Notes under the pieces: model-generated
Told to the model about the DNA's origin: nothing
The model's database searches: none
The model's input: only the letters and a program-made list of their open reading frames with translations
In this document: piece after piece, positions 10,933 to 18,450 of the stretch
Layout: each line of letters starts with the position of its first letter
Numbering within the stretch: position 1 is the first letter of the stretch
From: a virus
Reading direction: 5' to 3' (one strand)
Length of the DNA: 20,500 nucleotides
Virus record (IMG/VR): IMGVR_UViG_3300030104_004093
Span: 1-20,500 of that record
Made by a program: the position numbers and the translations under genes

Positions 10933-12361
10933 ATTCCGTAGCAGACCTGCTCCAATTAGGAAGTCAGGAATACAAGATTACTTAGAAAAGAATATGATAA
11001 AAGATGCAAGGACACCTGTGTATTCAGGTGTAAGTTCTGATCTTGCATACAAAGAGGCTATCTTACCGCCTGTTGATCAAAACTATTTAGAGATATTAGC
11101 AGACAGGTATTCACACTTACGTACTGTAATAACTAGGATAGCTAGTCAAGCAGTAGCTAAGGAGTGGGAGTTTATTGAGTTAGGCTCAGGCAATCCTGAA
11201 GAGAAGGCTGCACTAAACAGAGTATTACATGATCCTACGAATGGGCATGCAGACATTACTGGCATGGAGTTTTTTAAGGCAGTCATTAGACAGCTTGAGA
11301 TCTTTGATGATTGTTGGGTAAGTGTTGTGTATGACAGGATGCTTGACAATGATGGTGAGACTACAGGTAAAGTAGTCAAGGAGTTATGGGTAGAAGATGC
11401 AAAGCACATGCGATTCTACGTTGATGGTTTTGGTAAGTTTATAGAGGACAAGATGTTTGATCCGTTGACTAGGCAGTTTATGTCTGGTACACACAACAAG
11501 GACACGGGCACAAAGTTAGTACCTATGGCTTACTTTTATGACATAGATGGTGAGCAGATACCATTTGCAAGGGACGAGATTATACATTTTAACAAGTATA
11601 GTTCTACTGCAAGATTATATGGACAGTCACCGATTATAGGTCTTTCTAAGAAAATCGAAACAGCGCTTGCCATTGAATCTTTACAAAACAAAGTGTATCG
11701 ATTAGAAAGACCCCCCAAAGGTTTCTTAGATATCCCAGGTCACAATGAGGACTCACTTAACAGATTAGGAGAATACATAGCAGAAGAGACAAGACGTAAT
11801 CCTAACTTTATACCGATCATTAGCAGTCAAGAAGGATCTAACACTGCTAAGTTTGTAAGCATTATGCCTAACTTTGATGAGTTAATGATGTTGCCATACA
11901 TGGACAGGATTAACAATGACATTAACGCATCGTATGGTGTTATGCCGTTAGTGGTGGGTGACATGTCAGGAGTAGGTGGACTTAATTCAGAAGGTGAGCA
12001 GATTACTATATTTGATCGTACAATACGAGAAACACAGCGTTGTGTAGAGTTAGGCTTGATAAGGCCGTTGCTAAAGCTTATGGATATTTCTACTTGGACA
12101 GTTAGGTTTAACGACATTAACGAAAGAAACGAGACACAATACTTAAACAACATGAATCTAAAAGCACAAATCATTACACAGTTTCAAAATTCAGGTATTG
12201 ATGTGGACTTAGGGGAGGATGGAGAATTAGTACTACCGAAGTCAGCAGAGAAGGTAAGGCAGGACTTTCTAAAGCGTTCCGAGGAGTCGCTGGAGGAAGT
12301 GGAGCCAAACGAGCATCTCTCTACATTGACCGAGCTTTACGAGACCTCCGAGCTGTCTTAA
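10916..12361 (+). CDS. portal protein
   Basis: The portal forms the twelve-fold ring at the capsid vertex through which TerL packages DNA and to which the neck binds. The start is GTG, giving MGLLDRFRSRP, the standard portal N-terminus. Support includes TRIASQAVAKEWEF near residue 75, DEIIHFNKYSSTARLYGQSP near 220-240, LIRPLLKLMD near 380 and the long acidic C-terminal helix. These match the phage portal families of HK97 and PBSX-type viruses; 481 aa is a normal length. It directly follows the small conserved gene and precedes the MuF-like gene, the canonical order. The last 160 nt also encode a plausible N-terminus for the MuF-like protein in the -1 frame. Confidence 0.88.
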   Translation: MGLLDRFRSRPAPIRKSGIQDYLEKNMIKDARTPVYSGVSSDLAYKEAILPPVDQNYLEILADRYSHLRTVITRIASQAVAKEWEFIELGSGNPEEKAALNRVLHDPTNGHADITGMEFFKAVIRQLEIFDDCWVSVVYDRMLDNDGETTGKVVKELWVEDAKHMRFYVDGFGKFIEDKMFDPLTRQFMSGTHNKDTGTKLVPMAYFYDIDGEQIPFARDEIIHFNKYSSTARLYGQSPIIGLSKKIETALAIESLQNKVYRLERPPKGFLDIPGHNEDSLNRLGEYIAEETRRNPNFIPIISSQEGSNTAKFVSIMPNFDELMMLPYMDRINNDINASYGVMPLVVGDMSGVGGLNSEGEQITIFDRTIRETQRCVELGLIRPLLKLMDISTWTVRFNDINERNETQYLNNMNLKAQIITQFQNSGIDVDLGEDGELVLPKSAEKVRQDFLKRSEESLEEVEPNEHLSTLTELYETSELS

Positions 12362-12417
12362 CCAGAGAGTTTCAAAGTCTTAAAGGCATAGATAACGTAG
12401 TTGAACTAAGAGAAGCA

Positions 12418-13038
12418 GTGTCAGAGGTAACTCTGATGATTTCTAAGCAGTTACGAGAAGCGATAGAAGATGACGTTACAGATGCGTATCTTAACGGTGC
12501 AAGATCTGCTTATGCAGATTCACCAGGGCTTGGTAAACAGTCATACACTCGTGATGAATTTGACTTGGAAGAAATTAGAATTTTACAATCAAGTGGTCCA
12601 CTTGGTTTGGCGTTAGGTGCTTTTGAGCAAGAACTTAACACAGAGATGAACAAAGTGATTTTTGAGGCGGCAGCACTTAACGTACCTATGGTATCTATGG
12701 TAAATCAGGTAAGAGGTGTAGCTAATACACAAGCTTGGAAGCTAGGTAGAATAGCACGTACAGAGATGTTAAATGTATTTAACGAAGGTAGATTTAGAGG
12801 GTATGCAAAAGCAGAAGATTTGTTAGAAGAACGTTTTAAGTATAACTTACAGATTATAAACGATAACCGAACTTGTGGAGCACATCAAGAGTTGAGTGGC
12901 AGGATCCCAGCAGGTGGCATGTTTTTAGATGATCTTATAGAATTGCAGCAGACAATAGGAGCTAAATACAACTTTAGACTTACAGGGAAAGCCTTATTAC
13001 ATCCAAATCAAAGGACTGTGTTGGTGATGGTAAGATGA
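12418..13038 (+). CDS. MuF / SPP1 gp7-like head morphogenesis protein
   Basis: MuF-type proteins sit inside the prohead near the portal and help genome ejection. The C-terminal motif is present: WKLGRIARTEMLNVFNEGRF, then INDNRTCGAHQELSGRI and HPNQRTVLVMVR, matching the family's 'D.rTC..C..l.G...' and 'HPnCRc' with the second cysteines replaced. I give the GTG at 12418, but the frame is open back to 12202 and the codons before the GTG (e.g. YIDRALRDLRAVLTREFQSL) read like protein. A non-ATG start or a -1 frameshift from the portal are alternatives. It lies just after the portal, as usual. Confidence 0.7.
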   Translation: MSEVTLMISKQLREAIEDDVTDAYLNGARSAYADSPGLGKQSYTRDEFDLEEIRILQSSGPLGLALGAFEQELNTEMNKVIFEAAALNVPMVSMVNQVRGVANTQAWKLGRIARTEMLNVFNEGRFRGYAKAEDLLEERFKYNLQIINDNRTCGAHQELSGRIPAGGMFLDDLIELQQTIGAKYNFRLTGKALLHPNQRTVLVMVR

Positions 13039-13109
13039 CTTGTTATTGCGGATGGGAAGGAGAAGATCATGACGGTTGTACTTGCTTAAGGAGAACAAAT
13101 GAGTGGTAG
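13035..13109 (+). CDS. Cys-rich peptide, 24 aa
   Basis: ATG overlaps the preceding stop as ATGA. The product MTCYCGWEGEDHDGCTCLRR ends four residues later; it has CxC at 3-5 and CxC near 15-17 plus a His, a possible single zinc site. It overlaps the next gene by 11 bases. It may be an expressed microprotein, but its codons also hold the AAGGAGA ribosome binding site of that gene, so it could be only a coupling leader. Confidence 0.4.
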   Translation: MTCYCGWEGEDHDGCTCLRRTNEW

Positions 13110-13338
13110 TTGTAAAAAATGTAGAGCAGGGCCAATGTCGGTGCATGTATTGCCAAGTGGATTATGTCAGGCATGTCAATCAGAAATAGAATGGAAACGA
13201 GGCCCACATATTGTAAGACAGCAGAAAATGCAGAAGGTTAAACACGATCATTACAAGAAAGGTGAAGAATACATAAAACGTAAATGGAAAGAGAAGTACG
13301 GTGACGACAGCGTAGAAGCCGTATTAGAATACAAGTAA
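13099..13338 (+). CDS. zinc-ribbon protein in the head operon, 79 aa
   Basis: AAGGAGA at 13088-13094 lies 4 nt before the ATG. It has CKKCRAG near residues 5-11 and CQAC near 23-26, then a long basic helical tail (KMQKVKHDHYKKGEEYIKRK...). A small ribbon with a basic tail inside a structural operon could bind packaged DNA or act as an HNH-less nuclease remnant; nothing in it is catalytic. It overlaps the next start by one base (TAATG). Confidence 0.65.
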   Translation: MSGSCKKCRAGPMSVHVLPSGLCQACQSEIEWKRGPHIVRQQKMQKVKHDHYKKGEEYIKRKWKEKYGDDSVEAVLEYK

Positions 13339-13877
13339 TGGTTAAGATAACGATGGATTTCGATCCAAATCTTACTAACGTTCGTGATGATTTTAATTTA
13401 TTGCCTGATGCAATAATGGAAATAACAGCAGACGCAATAGAACAAACTGCTTTAGATATTAAAGGAGAAGTAGTTGGACAAATGAATCAACCATATCCGC
13501 AAGGTTTAGGATCTGACAGAGCACTTAAGATGTCTGTAGAAATAGATGGCAAAAGAGAATTAGCAAATGGTTTAGTTACATATCATGTTGGTACAAGTTT
13601 GCCTTATGCACAACATGTTGAATATGGTACTGGGCCACATAGTGCAGAAACAGGATCGGGGGAATTTATGAAAAGTATTATTGAATGGACTGATCGTGTA
13701 TTAGGTTATGGGCCAGCTATGGCTAACTCTATTGCTAAAAATATAAGGAAAAACGGAATAGAACCTAGACCTTATTTTAGAAGGGCTGTAGTAAAAAATG
13801 CACCTAATTTTAAACTTACTTGGTCTATGATGTTAGCAGAAAGATTAGAAGCTGAAGCATTTAAATCAACAGTATAG
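13338..13877 (+). CDS. HK97 gp10-like head-tail / tail completion protein
   Basis: Proteins of this family (minor tail or neck, HK97 gp10, SPP1 gp16.1-like) close the head-tail interface. The hallmarks are present: AIEQTALDIKGEVVGQM near 30-50, LPYAQHVEYGTGPH near 90-103 and EPRPYFRRAVVKN near 150-162, that is 'YA.yvEyGT' and 'pRPFf..A'. Length (179 aa) is slightly above the usual 110-160, with an inserted loop before the RPYF motif. The order portal, MuF, gp10-like is common. The stop codon lies inside the left arm of a long inverted repeat. Confidence 0.75.
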   Translation: MVKITMDFDPNLTNVRDDFNLLPDAIMEITADAIEQTALDIKGEVVGQMNQPYPQGLGSDRALKMSVEIDGKRELANGLVTYHVGTSLPYAQHVEYGTGPHSAETGSGEFMKSIIEWTDRVLGYGPAMANSIAKNIRKNGIEPRPYFRRAVVKNAPNFKLTWSMMLAERLEAEAFKSTV

Positions 13878-14029
13878 AGACACACACCTTTGTTTCCACT
13901 GCAACTTTTCTAAGATATGTCATGTTTTTATTTTTAATTTTAAGAACGATTCGGCGGCTTATTAGCTATATAAGATATAGTCTTTCTTATATAATAAAAG
14001 TTCCAGTGGAAATGAAGGTGTCTGTCTCT
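13876..14029. repeat. long imperfect inverted repeat, 34-bp arms
   Basis: Arms at 13876-13909 and 13996-14029 pair over 34 positions: 30 Watson-Crick pairs, two G-T positions (G-U as RNA) and two C-C mismatches. The loop is 86 nt and itself contains TATATAAGA (13967-13975) and TCTTATATA (13985-13993), a 9-bp inner hairpin. The left arm starts on the stop codon of the gp10-like gene. It could be a structured RNA, a processing or termination site, or a terminal-inverted-repeat remnant. Confidence 0.8.
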
Positions 14030-14077
14030 CTCCGAAGTAGTGAAAAACTTTAATAATAATAATCTTAGAATAGGGTT

Positions 14078-15967
14078 GTGGCAGTACGCACTATCTTTAA
14101 AGAAAACGAGAACGATACAGGTTGGATAGTCTACAGGCCCGATTGGTATAATGAAAGAGTTATGGAGACATATATCTCTGCACCAATAATAGATAAACAA
14201 AATGATAAAATCCCTACAAAGACAATAAAAGATTCTATGGATTTTTACATGAAATATGGTGTATATTCATACAGACATGAAGAACAACCAATAGGATTAC
14301 CGTTAGCTTACAAAATAAAAGATGGCAAAGTAAAAGTCAGAGTAGGCATACATGATAAATTATCCATGCACAATAAAGTATGGAAGGAAATTCAAGAGTT
14401 TGGCTCTACAGGGGCCAGTAGCATTAGGGGAGAAGCGATGGATCAGGAGAAAGTTTGTGATGAAGATAGTTGCCACAATCAAATTAACGAACTAGATCTA
14501 TGGTCTGTTTCTTGGGTAGGAGATAATCCTGCTAACCCCGAAGCTACTGTTAGACAAGTAGCAATGGCTAAATCTACAGTACAAGTAACACTTGACGAGG
14601 TAGAAGGTATGGTTGAGAAAATCATAGAGCGTAGGGGCAAAGAATATTGTTTACTTGGTAAAAAGGACAGAAAGGTCTTGGGCTGCCATGATACTAGAGA
14701 AGGAGCTGTAAGGCAGGAAAGAGCCATACAAGCACGTAGATACAGCAAATCTAAAGATATACTAGATGACATACTTAAGAGTATAAATTTAGTTAAAGCA
14801 AAAGATGACCCAAAGACACCAGCAAAGCCTAGTGAAAGAAGAACAGGTAGTGACAAGAATCCTAGAGGATCTGCTGGCGGTCAACGTGGTGGAATAAAAT
14901 TAAGTGCTGCAAACATTAAAACATTAGAAGGTTACATTAAAGAACATAATAAGAAAGTAGGTAACGCTAAAGGGAAAAAGGCTAATATGGGTGCACTAAA
15001 AGCAGTGTTCCGTAGGGGTGCTGGTGCTTTCTCTACCAGTCACAGACCTAGCGTACGTAGCCGAGACCAGTGGGCATTAGGTCGTGTAAAAGCATTCTTA
15101 AGACTACTAAGTTCAGGTAGACCTTCAAATCCTAAGTATACTACAGACTACGACTTATTGCCTGCTAGTCATCCTAAGTCAACTAAAAAAGACATGAAAT
15201 CTTTAAAAGTAAAGCCACCTAAAGGACATCACTGGATGGCATACAAAGACGGTCCAGTACTTATGGTAGGTGACTATGCACCACATGAAGGTGCAGTTGA
15301 AGCATTTGAGTTTGAAGTAATAGAAGAGCATGATGATTCAAGGCTTGCTAAAGCTGAGTACCAAGGTCGTAAAGTGCAGTTAAACAAACCTTTTAGATTA
15401 AATGACGGTAAAAAGAAATTTGGTGTTTATGTAAAAAATGACAAAGGAAACATTGTACAAGTTAAGTTTGGAGATCCTAATTTAGACATAAAACGTGATG
15501 ATCCAGATAGGCGTAGAAACTTTAGGGCAAGACATAACTGCGATAACCCAGGTCCTAAGTATAAAGCAAGATACTGGTCTTGTAAGATGTGGAGTAGTAA
15601 AAGAGTATCAGATATATTAGGTAAAGGTACAATGACTACGGTAAGTACAGAATCACTTAAGAAAACAAACGATCATTTAAATGACATAATGCAAATGTTA
15701 GAAAAAGGAGTAAGTATTTCTAAAAAGAAAACACCAGGTAAAGTATGGTTTGAAAATTGTTTAGCTAATGTAAGAAGATTAGAACGTATACCAAATCGAG
15801 ATGAAGTAAGAGACGACAGGGCTTTTTGTTCAGAGTTGTGGTATAATCCAGGTAGGTTTGACATGAGATACAAAAAACCAGATGGTGGATCAGGCACTAC
15901 ATCAGGTATGCAGTTTAGGCTAGATATGGGAACATCTACAGGTCCAAGTGGCCTTAGAGGTTTTTAA
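14078..15967 (+). CDS. XkdF-like prohead protease fused to other capsid-cluster domains, 629 aa
   Basis: The start is GTG at 14078, giving MAVRTIFKENENDTGWIVYR. Residues 1-165 match the XkdF/prohead-protease pattern (YISAPIIDKQNDKIPTKTIK, then GSTGASSIRGEAM and LWSVSWVGDNPANPEA), which matures HK97-fold capsids. Added modules follow: a strand-turn with KVLGCHDTREGAVRQERAIQ near 200-220; a GAGAFSTSHRPSVRSRDQWA segment near 313-332 with a YTTDYDLLP tail; and a Cys/Arg motif RRNFRARHNCDNPGPK...YWSCKMW near 475-505. These short motifs occur in many phage capsid-region proteins, usually not all in one chain. The protein is 3-4 times the usual protease length. It lies upstream of the scaffold and capsid genes, as expected. 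Confidence 0.7.
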   Translation: MAVRTIFKENENDTGWIVYRPDWYNERVMETYISAPIIDKQNDKIPTKTIKDSMDFYMKYGVYSYRHEEQPIGLPLAYKIKDGKVKVRVGIHDKLSMHNKVWKEIQEFGSTGASSIRGEAMDQEKVCDEDSCHNQINELDLWSVSWVGDNPANPEATVRQVAMAKSTVQVTLDEVEGMVEKIIERRGKEYCLLGKKDRKVLGCHDTREGAVRQERAIQARRYSKSKDILDDILKSINLVKAKDDPKTPAKPSERRTGSDKNPRGSAGGQRGGIKLSAANIKTLEGYIKEHNKKVGNAKGKKANMGALKAVFRRGAGAFSTSHRPSVRSRDQWALGRVKAFLRLLSSGRPSNPKYTTDYDLLPASHPKSTKKDMKSLKVKPPKGHHWMAYKDGPVLMVGDYAPHEGAVEAFEFEVIEEHDDSRLAKAEYQGRKVQLNKPFRLNDGKKKFGVYVKNDKGNIVQVKFGDPNLDIKRDDPDRRRNFRARHNCDNPGPKYKARYWSCKMWSSKRVSDILGKGTMTTVSTESLKKTNDHLNDIMQMLEKGVSISKKKTPGKVWFENCLANVRRLERIPNRDEVRDDRAFCSELWYNPGRFDMRYKKPDGGSGTTSGMQFRLDMGTSTGPSGLRGF

Positions 15968-15986
15968 TTCCGAAATCAAAAAAGTC

Positions 15987-15996
15987 TTTATATATA
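15987..15996 (+). promoter_or_regulatory. TATA box of the scaffold-capsid genes
   Basis: TTTATATATA ends about 20 nt, and begins 30 nt, before the ATG at 16017. This provides a dedicated promoter for the most abundant virion proteins. Confidence 0.75.
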
Positions 15997-16016
15997 ATCC
16001 GTTCCAAATAGTAGTC

Positions 16017-16529
16017 ATGTCAAGTTGCACATGTGGAACGCATGAATCGGAAGCATCTGAGCCAGTAGAAGAAATTAAAGAGGCTCCTGAAGCAGTCGAG
16101 GCGTTAGAAGAACCAGTTAGAGAAGAAGATCTAAATAAGGAAGATGAACTTACCAAGGATCTTGAACAAACTCTCGGCAAGCTCAAAGAAGTCATGGCTT
16201 ATCTAGCAGATATGGCAGAAGATAAGAAAATGATGGAAGAGAAAGCTGAAGAGGATGAAGAAGAAGAAGAGGAAGAAGAAGAGGACGAAGAAAAGATGGA
16301 CGAAGAAAAAATGGATGAAGATGAAAAAAGATACGGTAAAAAATCCAAAGAAGATTCTTTAGAAAAATCCTTAGCAACATTAAAGAAATACGGATTTAAC
16401 GTATATTCAGGTAGCAAGAACACTCCTGCACCAAAAGAAATTGAGACTCCTAAACAACAAAAATTTGATTTCAATGATCTTGTAAACAAGTCATGGGAAG
16501 AATTAGAAGCATTAGAGAGAGGTAACTAA
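16017..16529 (+). CDS. acidic coiled-coil scaffold candidate, 170 aa
   Basis: I start at 16017, just after the TATA box, because the longer frame from 15948 would contain the promoter. The N-terminus MSSCTCGTHESEAS has two Cys and a His. Residues 60-110 form a charged coiled coil with long Glu/Asp runs (about 16256-16330), and the C-terminus (FDFNDLVNKSWEELEALERG) is a helix of the kind scaffolds use to bind the capsid protein. Position directly upstream of the capsid gene, small size and extreme acidity fit a scaffold or delta-domain-like protein. No sequence family is recognised, so the assignment is by context. Confidence 0.6.
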   Translation: MSSCTCGTHESEASEPVEEIKEAPEAVEALEEPVREEDLNKEDELTKDLEQTLGKLKEVMAYLADMAEDKKMMEEKAEEDEEEEEEEEEDEEKMDEEKMDEDEKRYGKKSKEDSLEKSLATLKKYGFNVYSGSKNTPAPKEIETPKQQKFDFNDLVNKSWEELEALERGN

Positions 16530-16531
16530 AC

Positions 16532-17686
16532 ATGGAAATTGAAGAATACATAAACGCCTACTATGGCGGAACACTAGGCATAGCAAAACGATACGGCATA
16601 GAAAAGGCAGACAATGATTTCACTGTTGCCAACCAAGCAGCAGCTTTCAATGTTGTATACGGAGCAAAGGTTTACAACCAGCTTAACACCAAGTCTGAAG
16701 TAGCAAAGCTATTAAAGAAAGAACCTTGGACACAATCAGGTTGGAGAGTTATGACAACACGTCCAGTAGATAACGGTGGTAACGCAGACTTTGCAGTAGG
16801 AACAGCAGAAGGCGATGATTTCGGAGACACAACTGCACCAACTCTAAAAGAAGTAAATGCAACTCTAAAAGAAATCGTAACACCTTACGAAATTTCAACC
16901 AAAGCAGAATTACTATCTGACGCAGATGACGGTCTAAAAGGATTAGCTGCATTTATGAGAAAAGAAATGGGAGATGCTCACGTTTTCGGTATGGATCAGA
17001 TGTTATTAGCAGATGCAGATACAGTTGTTGCAGCTAATTTAGAATCTCTTGATCGTGTAACTACTACAGATGCTTACTGTAATCCATCTGGCGGTGCATT
17101 AGATACAAGAACTGATGGAGACATGTACAACCTAACCAAGCAAACAGAAGCAGCTTGGATGGACGCAGGTCACACAGGTCACGCTGATGGAAGTAACAGA
17201 GCACTTACAACTGCAATGTTAGATGACATGATTGAAGGTGTAATGACCAATGGAGCAAACTACGCAGATTTGATTCTATTAACAGGTCACGACACATACA
17301 TGAACATTCAACAACTGTTAACCAAAGGTGGAGATGGTGGCGCAGCTACTATCCTACGTTACGATGCAGCACAAGGTGGAGCAGCTTCACAAAATGGAGT
17401 TCTCGGACAAGCTGGTCTAAACTACGACAGCAGAGTTGGTTCTTACAATGGAATACCAATTTTTGTATCACAACACGTTACAAAAGAAGCAAGTGGTACA
17501 TCCAGAATACACTTGTTGGACTTGCCACAATTCGCTTTAAGAGTTGCAGCACCAACAACCTATGTAGCTAATGATAATCTAGCTGTAACACAATCATTAA
17601 CCAAGCAGTTTGCATTAATTACTGCAATGGAATTGATTACTTACAGGTGGAACACCAGCGGTAGTGTAAGAGATTTGAACGCTTAG
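16532..17686 (+). CDS. major capsid protein, HK97-fold
   Basis: The shell subunit of the virion. GAGGT at 16519-16523 lies 8 nt before the ATG. The 384-aa chain has an N-terminal helix, a beta-rich stretch, an E-loop-like APTLKEVNATLKEIVTPYEI, SADAELLSD-type 'tKAELLSDADDGL' and a P-domain-like GHDTYMNIQQLL and YNGIPIFVSQHVTKEA before FALITAMELITYRW at the end. 'g.pi.vs' plus a closing 'ql.alta.e' segment is typical of HK97-fold capsids. There is no long N-terminal delta domain, which fits a separate scaffold. Gene order protease, scaffold, capsid supports it. Confidence 0.85.
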   Translation: MEIEEYINAYYGGTLGIAKRYGIEKADNDFTVANQAAAFNVVYGAKVYNQLNTKSEVAKLLKKEPWTQSGWRVMTTRPVDNGGNADFAVGTAEGDDFGDTTAPTLKEVNATLKEIVTPYEISTKAELLSDADDGLKGLAAFMRKEMGDAHVFGMDQMLLADADTVVAANLESLDRVTTTDAYCNPSGGALDTRTDGDMYNLTKQTEAAWMDAGHTGHADGSNRALTTAMLDDMIEGVMTNGANYADLILLTGHDTYMNIQQLLTKGGDGGAATILRYDAAQGGAASQNGVLGQAGLNYDSRVGSYNGIPIFVSQHVTKEASGTSRIHLLDLPQFALRVAAPTTYVANDNLAVTQSLTKQFALITAMELITYRWNTSGSVRDLNA

Positions 17687-17707
17687 AGTGATTGGAGGTC
17701 TTAGAAT

Positions 17708-18064
17708 ATGGTCAAGATCATCAATCATGGGCTTAAGCCTCTTATTAGGAGGATTGGCACTGGGCAGAATGTCACATTCTACCCAGGCAAAGAAGTTGAG
17801 ATCACAGATGAAGCACTCATTACTCAAATCAAGAGTAGTAAAAGAGTTGGAACCTTACAGATTAAGGATCCCGTCGGCAAAGCAGACGTTGGCGGGGGGC
17901 TTAAGACTGGGAGCAGAAAGCCTAAATCTGGGAGCAAAGCTACTAGAGCCGAACCTAAAGAAGAAGTAGACTGTCCAAAGGGCAGTTACAAATGCAAAGA
18001 CGTTTGTAAATGCGATACTGTTAAAAAGCCTAAAGGACTAAAGAAGTCCAAGAGGGCTGATTAA
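17708..18064 (+). CDS. capsid-associated hypothetical protein with Cys-rich tail, 118 aa
   Basis: GGAGGT at 17694-17699 lies 8 nt before the ATG, so this frame is chosen over another ORF in the same DNA. Residues 1-55 are beta-rich (MVKIINHGLKPLIRRIGTGQ..FYPGKEVEITDE), resembling small head-completion or tail-attachment domains. A basic Lys/Gly/Ser-rich linker (residues 60-85) follows, then CPKGSYKCKDVCKCD with four cysteines and a basic end. The Cys cluster could bind metal or crosslink. No family is named. The position right after the capsid gene suggests a virion protein. Confidence 0.6.
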   Translation: MVKIINHGLKPLIRRIGTGQNVTFYPGKEVEITDEALITQIKSSKRVGTLQIKDPVGKADVGGGLKTGSRKPKSGSKATRAEPKEEVDCPKGSYKCKDVCKCDTVKKPKGLKKSKRAD

Positions 18065-18447
18065 TGGCATCAACAGTAGTACGAACAACATTAAGACTAG
18101 ATCAGACACGCAACGCAGCAAAGTTTGAAAACACAGAGACGGCAGTCGGAGGATCTGAAACTACGGTTTTAGATAAGTTCGACTGTGCTTTGTTTCACAG
18201 ATATGCAATCCAAATCTTTAACAGTGATGGATCTGTAGCAGGAGTTGCTAAGGTTTACGGATCATTGAAAGATACTCCAGGTTCCGAGGGTGGATCTGAT
18301 TGGACACAAGTTGGAGACGATATAAGTGTAGGTACAAGTAGTAATGCACTTAAGGCAATATCAACAACACCAGTAAGACATCTATGTGTAAGGGCTACAG
18401 GCAATGGCGCAGATCTAACAGTTATTGTCTATGCGGAGCAAGTTTAG
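18064..18447 (+). CDS. virion-type beta-rich protein, 127 aa
   Basis: The start overlaps the upstream stop by one base (TAATG). The product is mostly beta strand: TLRLDQTRNAAKFENTETA, then a region with HRYAIQIFNSDGSVAGVAKV and a closing HLCVRATGNGADLTVIVYAE. It resembles in composition small capsid-decoration or head-fibre proteins that form a jelly-roll-like domain, but I do not recognise a specific family. Its location between capsid and adhesin genes is consistent with a surface role. Confidence 0.6.
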   Translation: MASTVVRTTLRLDQTRNAAKFENTETAVGGSETTVLDKFDCALFHRYAIQIFNSDGSVAGVAKVYGSLKDTPGSEGGSDWTQVGDDISVGTSSNALKAISTTPVRHLCVRATGNGADLTVIVYAEQV

Positions 18448-18450
18448 TGA

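Noticed and set aside
14012-14053. 13-codon ORF in the right arm of the long inverted repeat, 24 nt after a TATA-like element
   Set aside because: Too short to support as a gene; its existence could be chance in the arm sequence.
16199-16489. Serine-rich minus-strand ORF
   Set aside because: Its Ser run is simply the reverse complement of the scaffold's GAA/GAT (Glu/Asp) codons.
17688-17969. 93-aa ORF overlapping the gene at 17708 in another frame
   Set aside because: The frame at 17708 has GGAGGT at the right spacing and a coherent strand-rich protein; this one is Leu/Lys/Ser-rich shadow translation.
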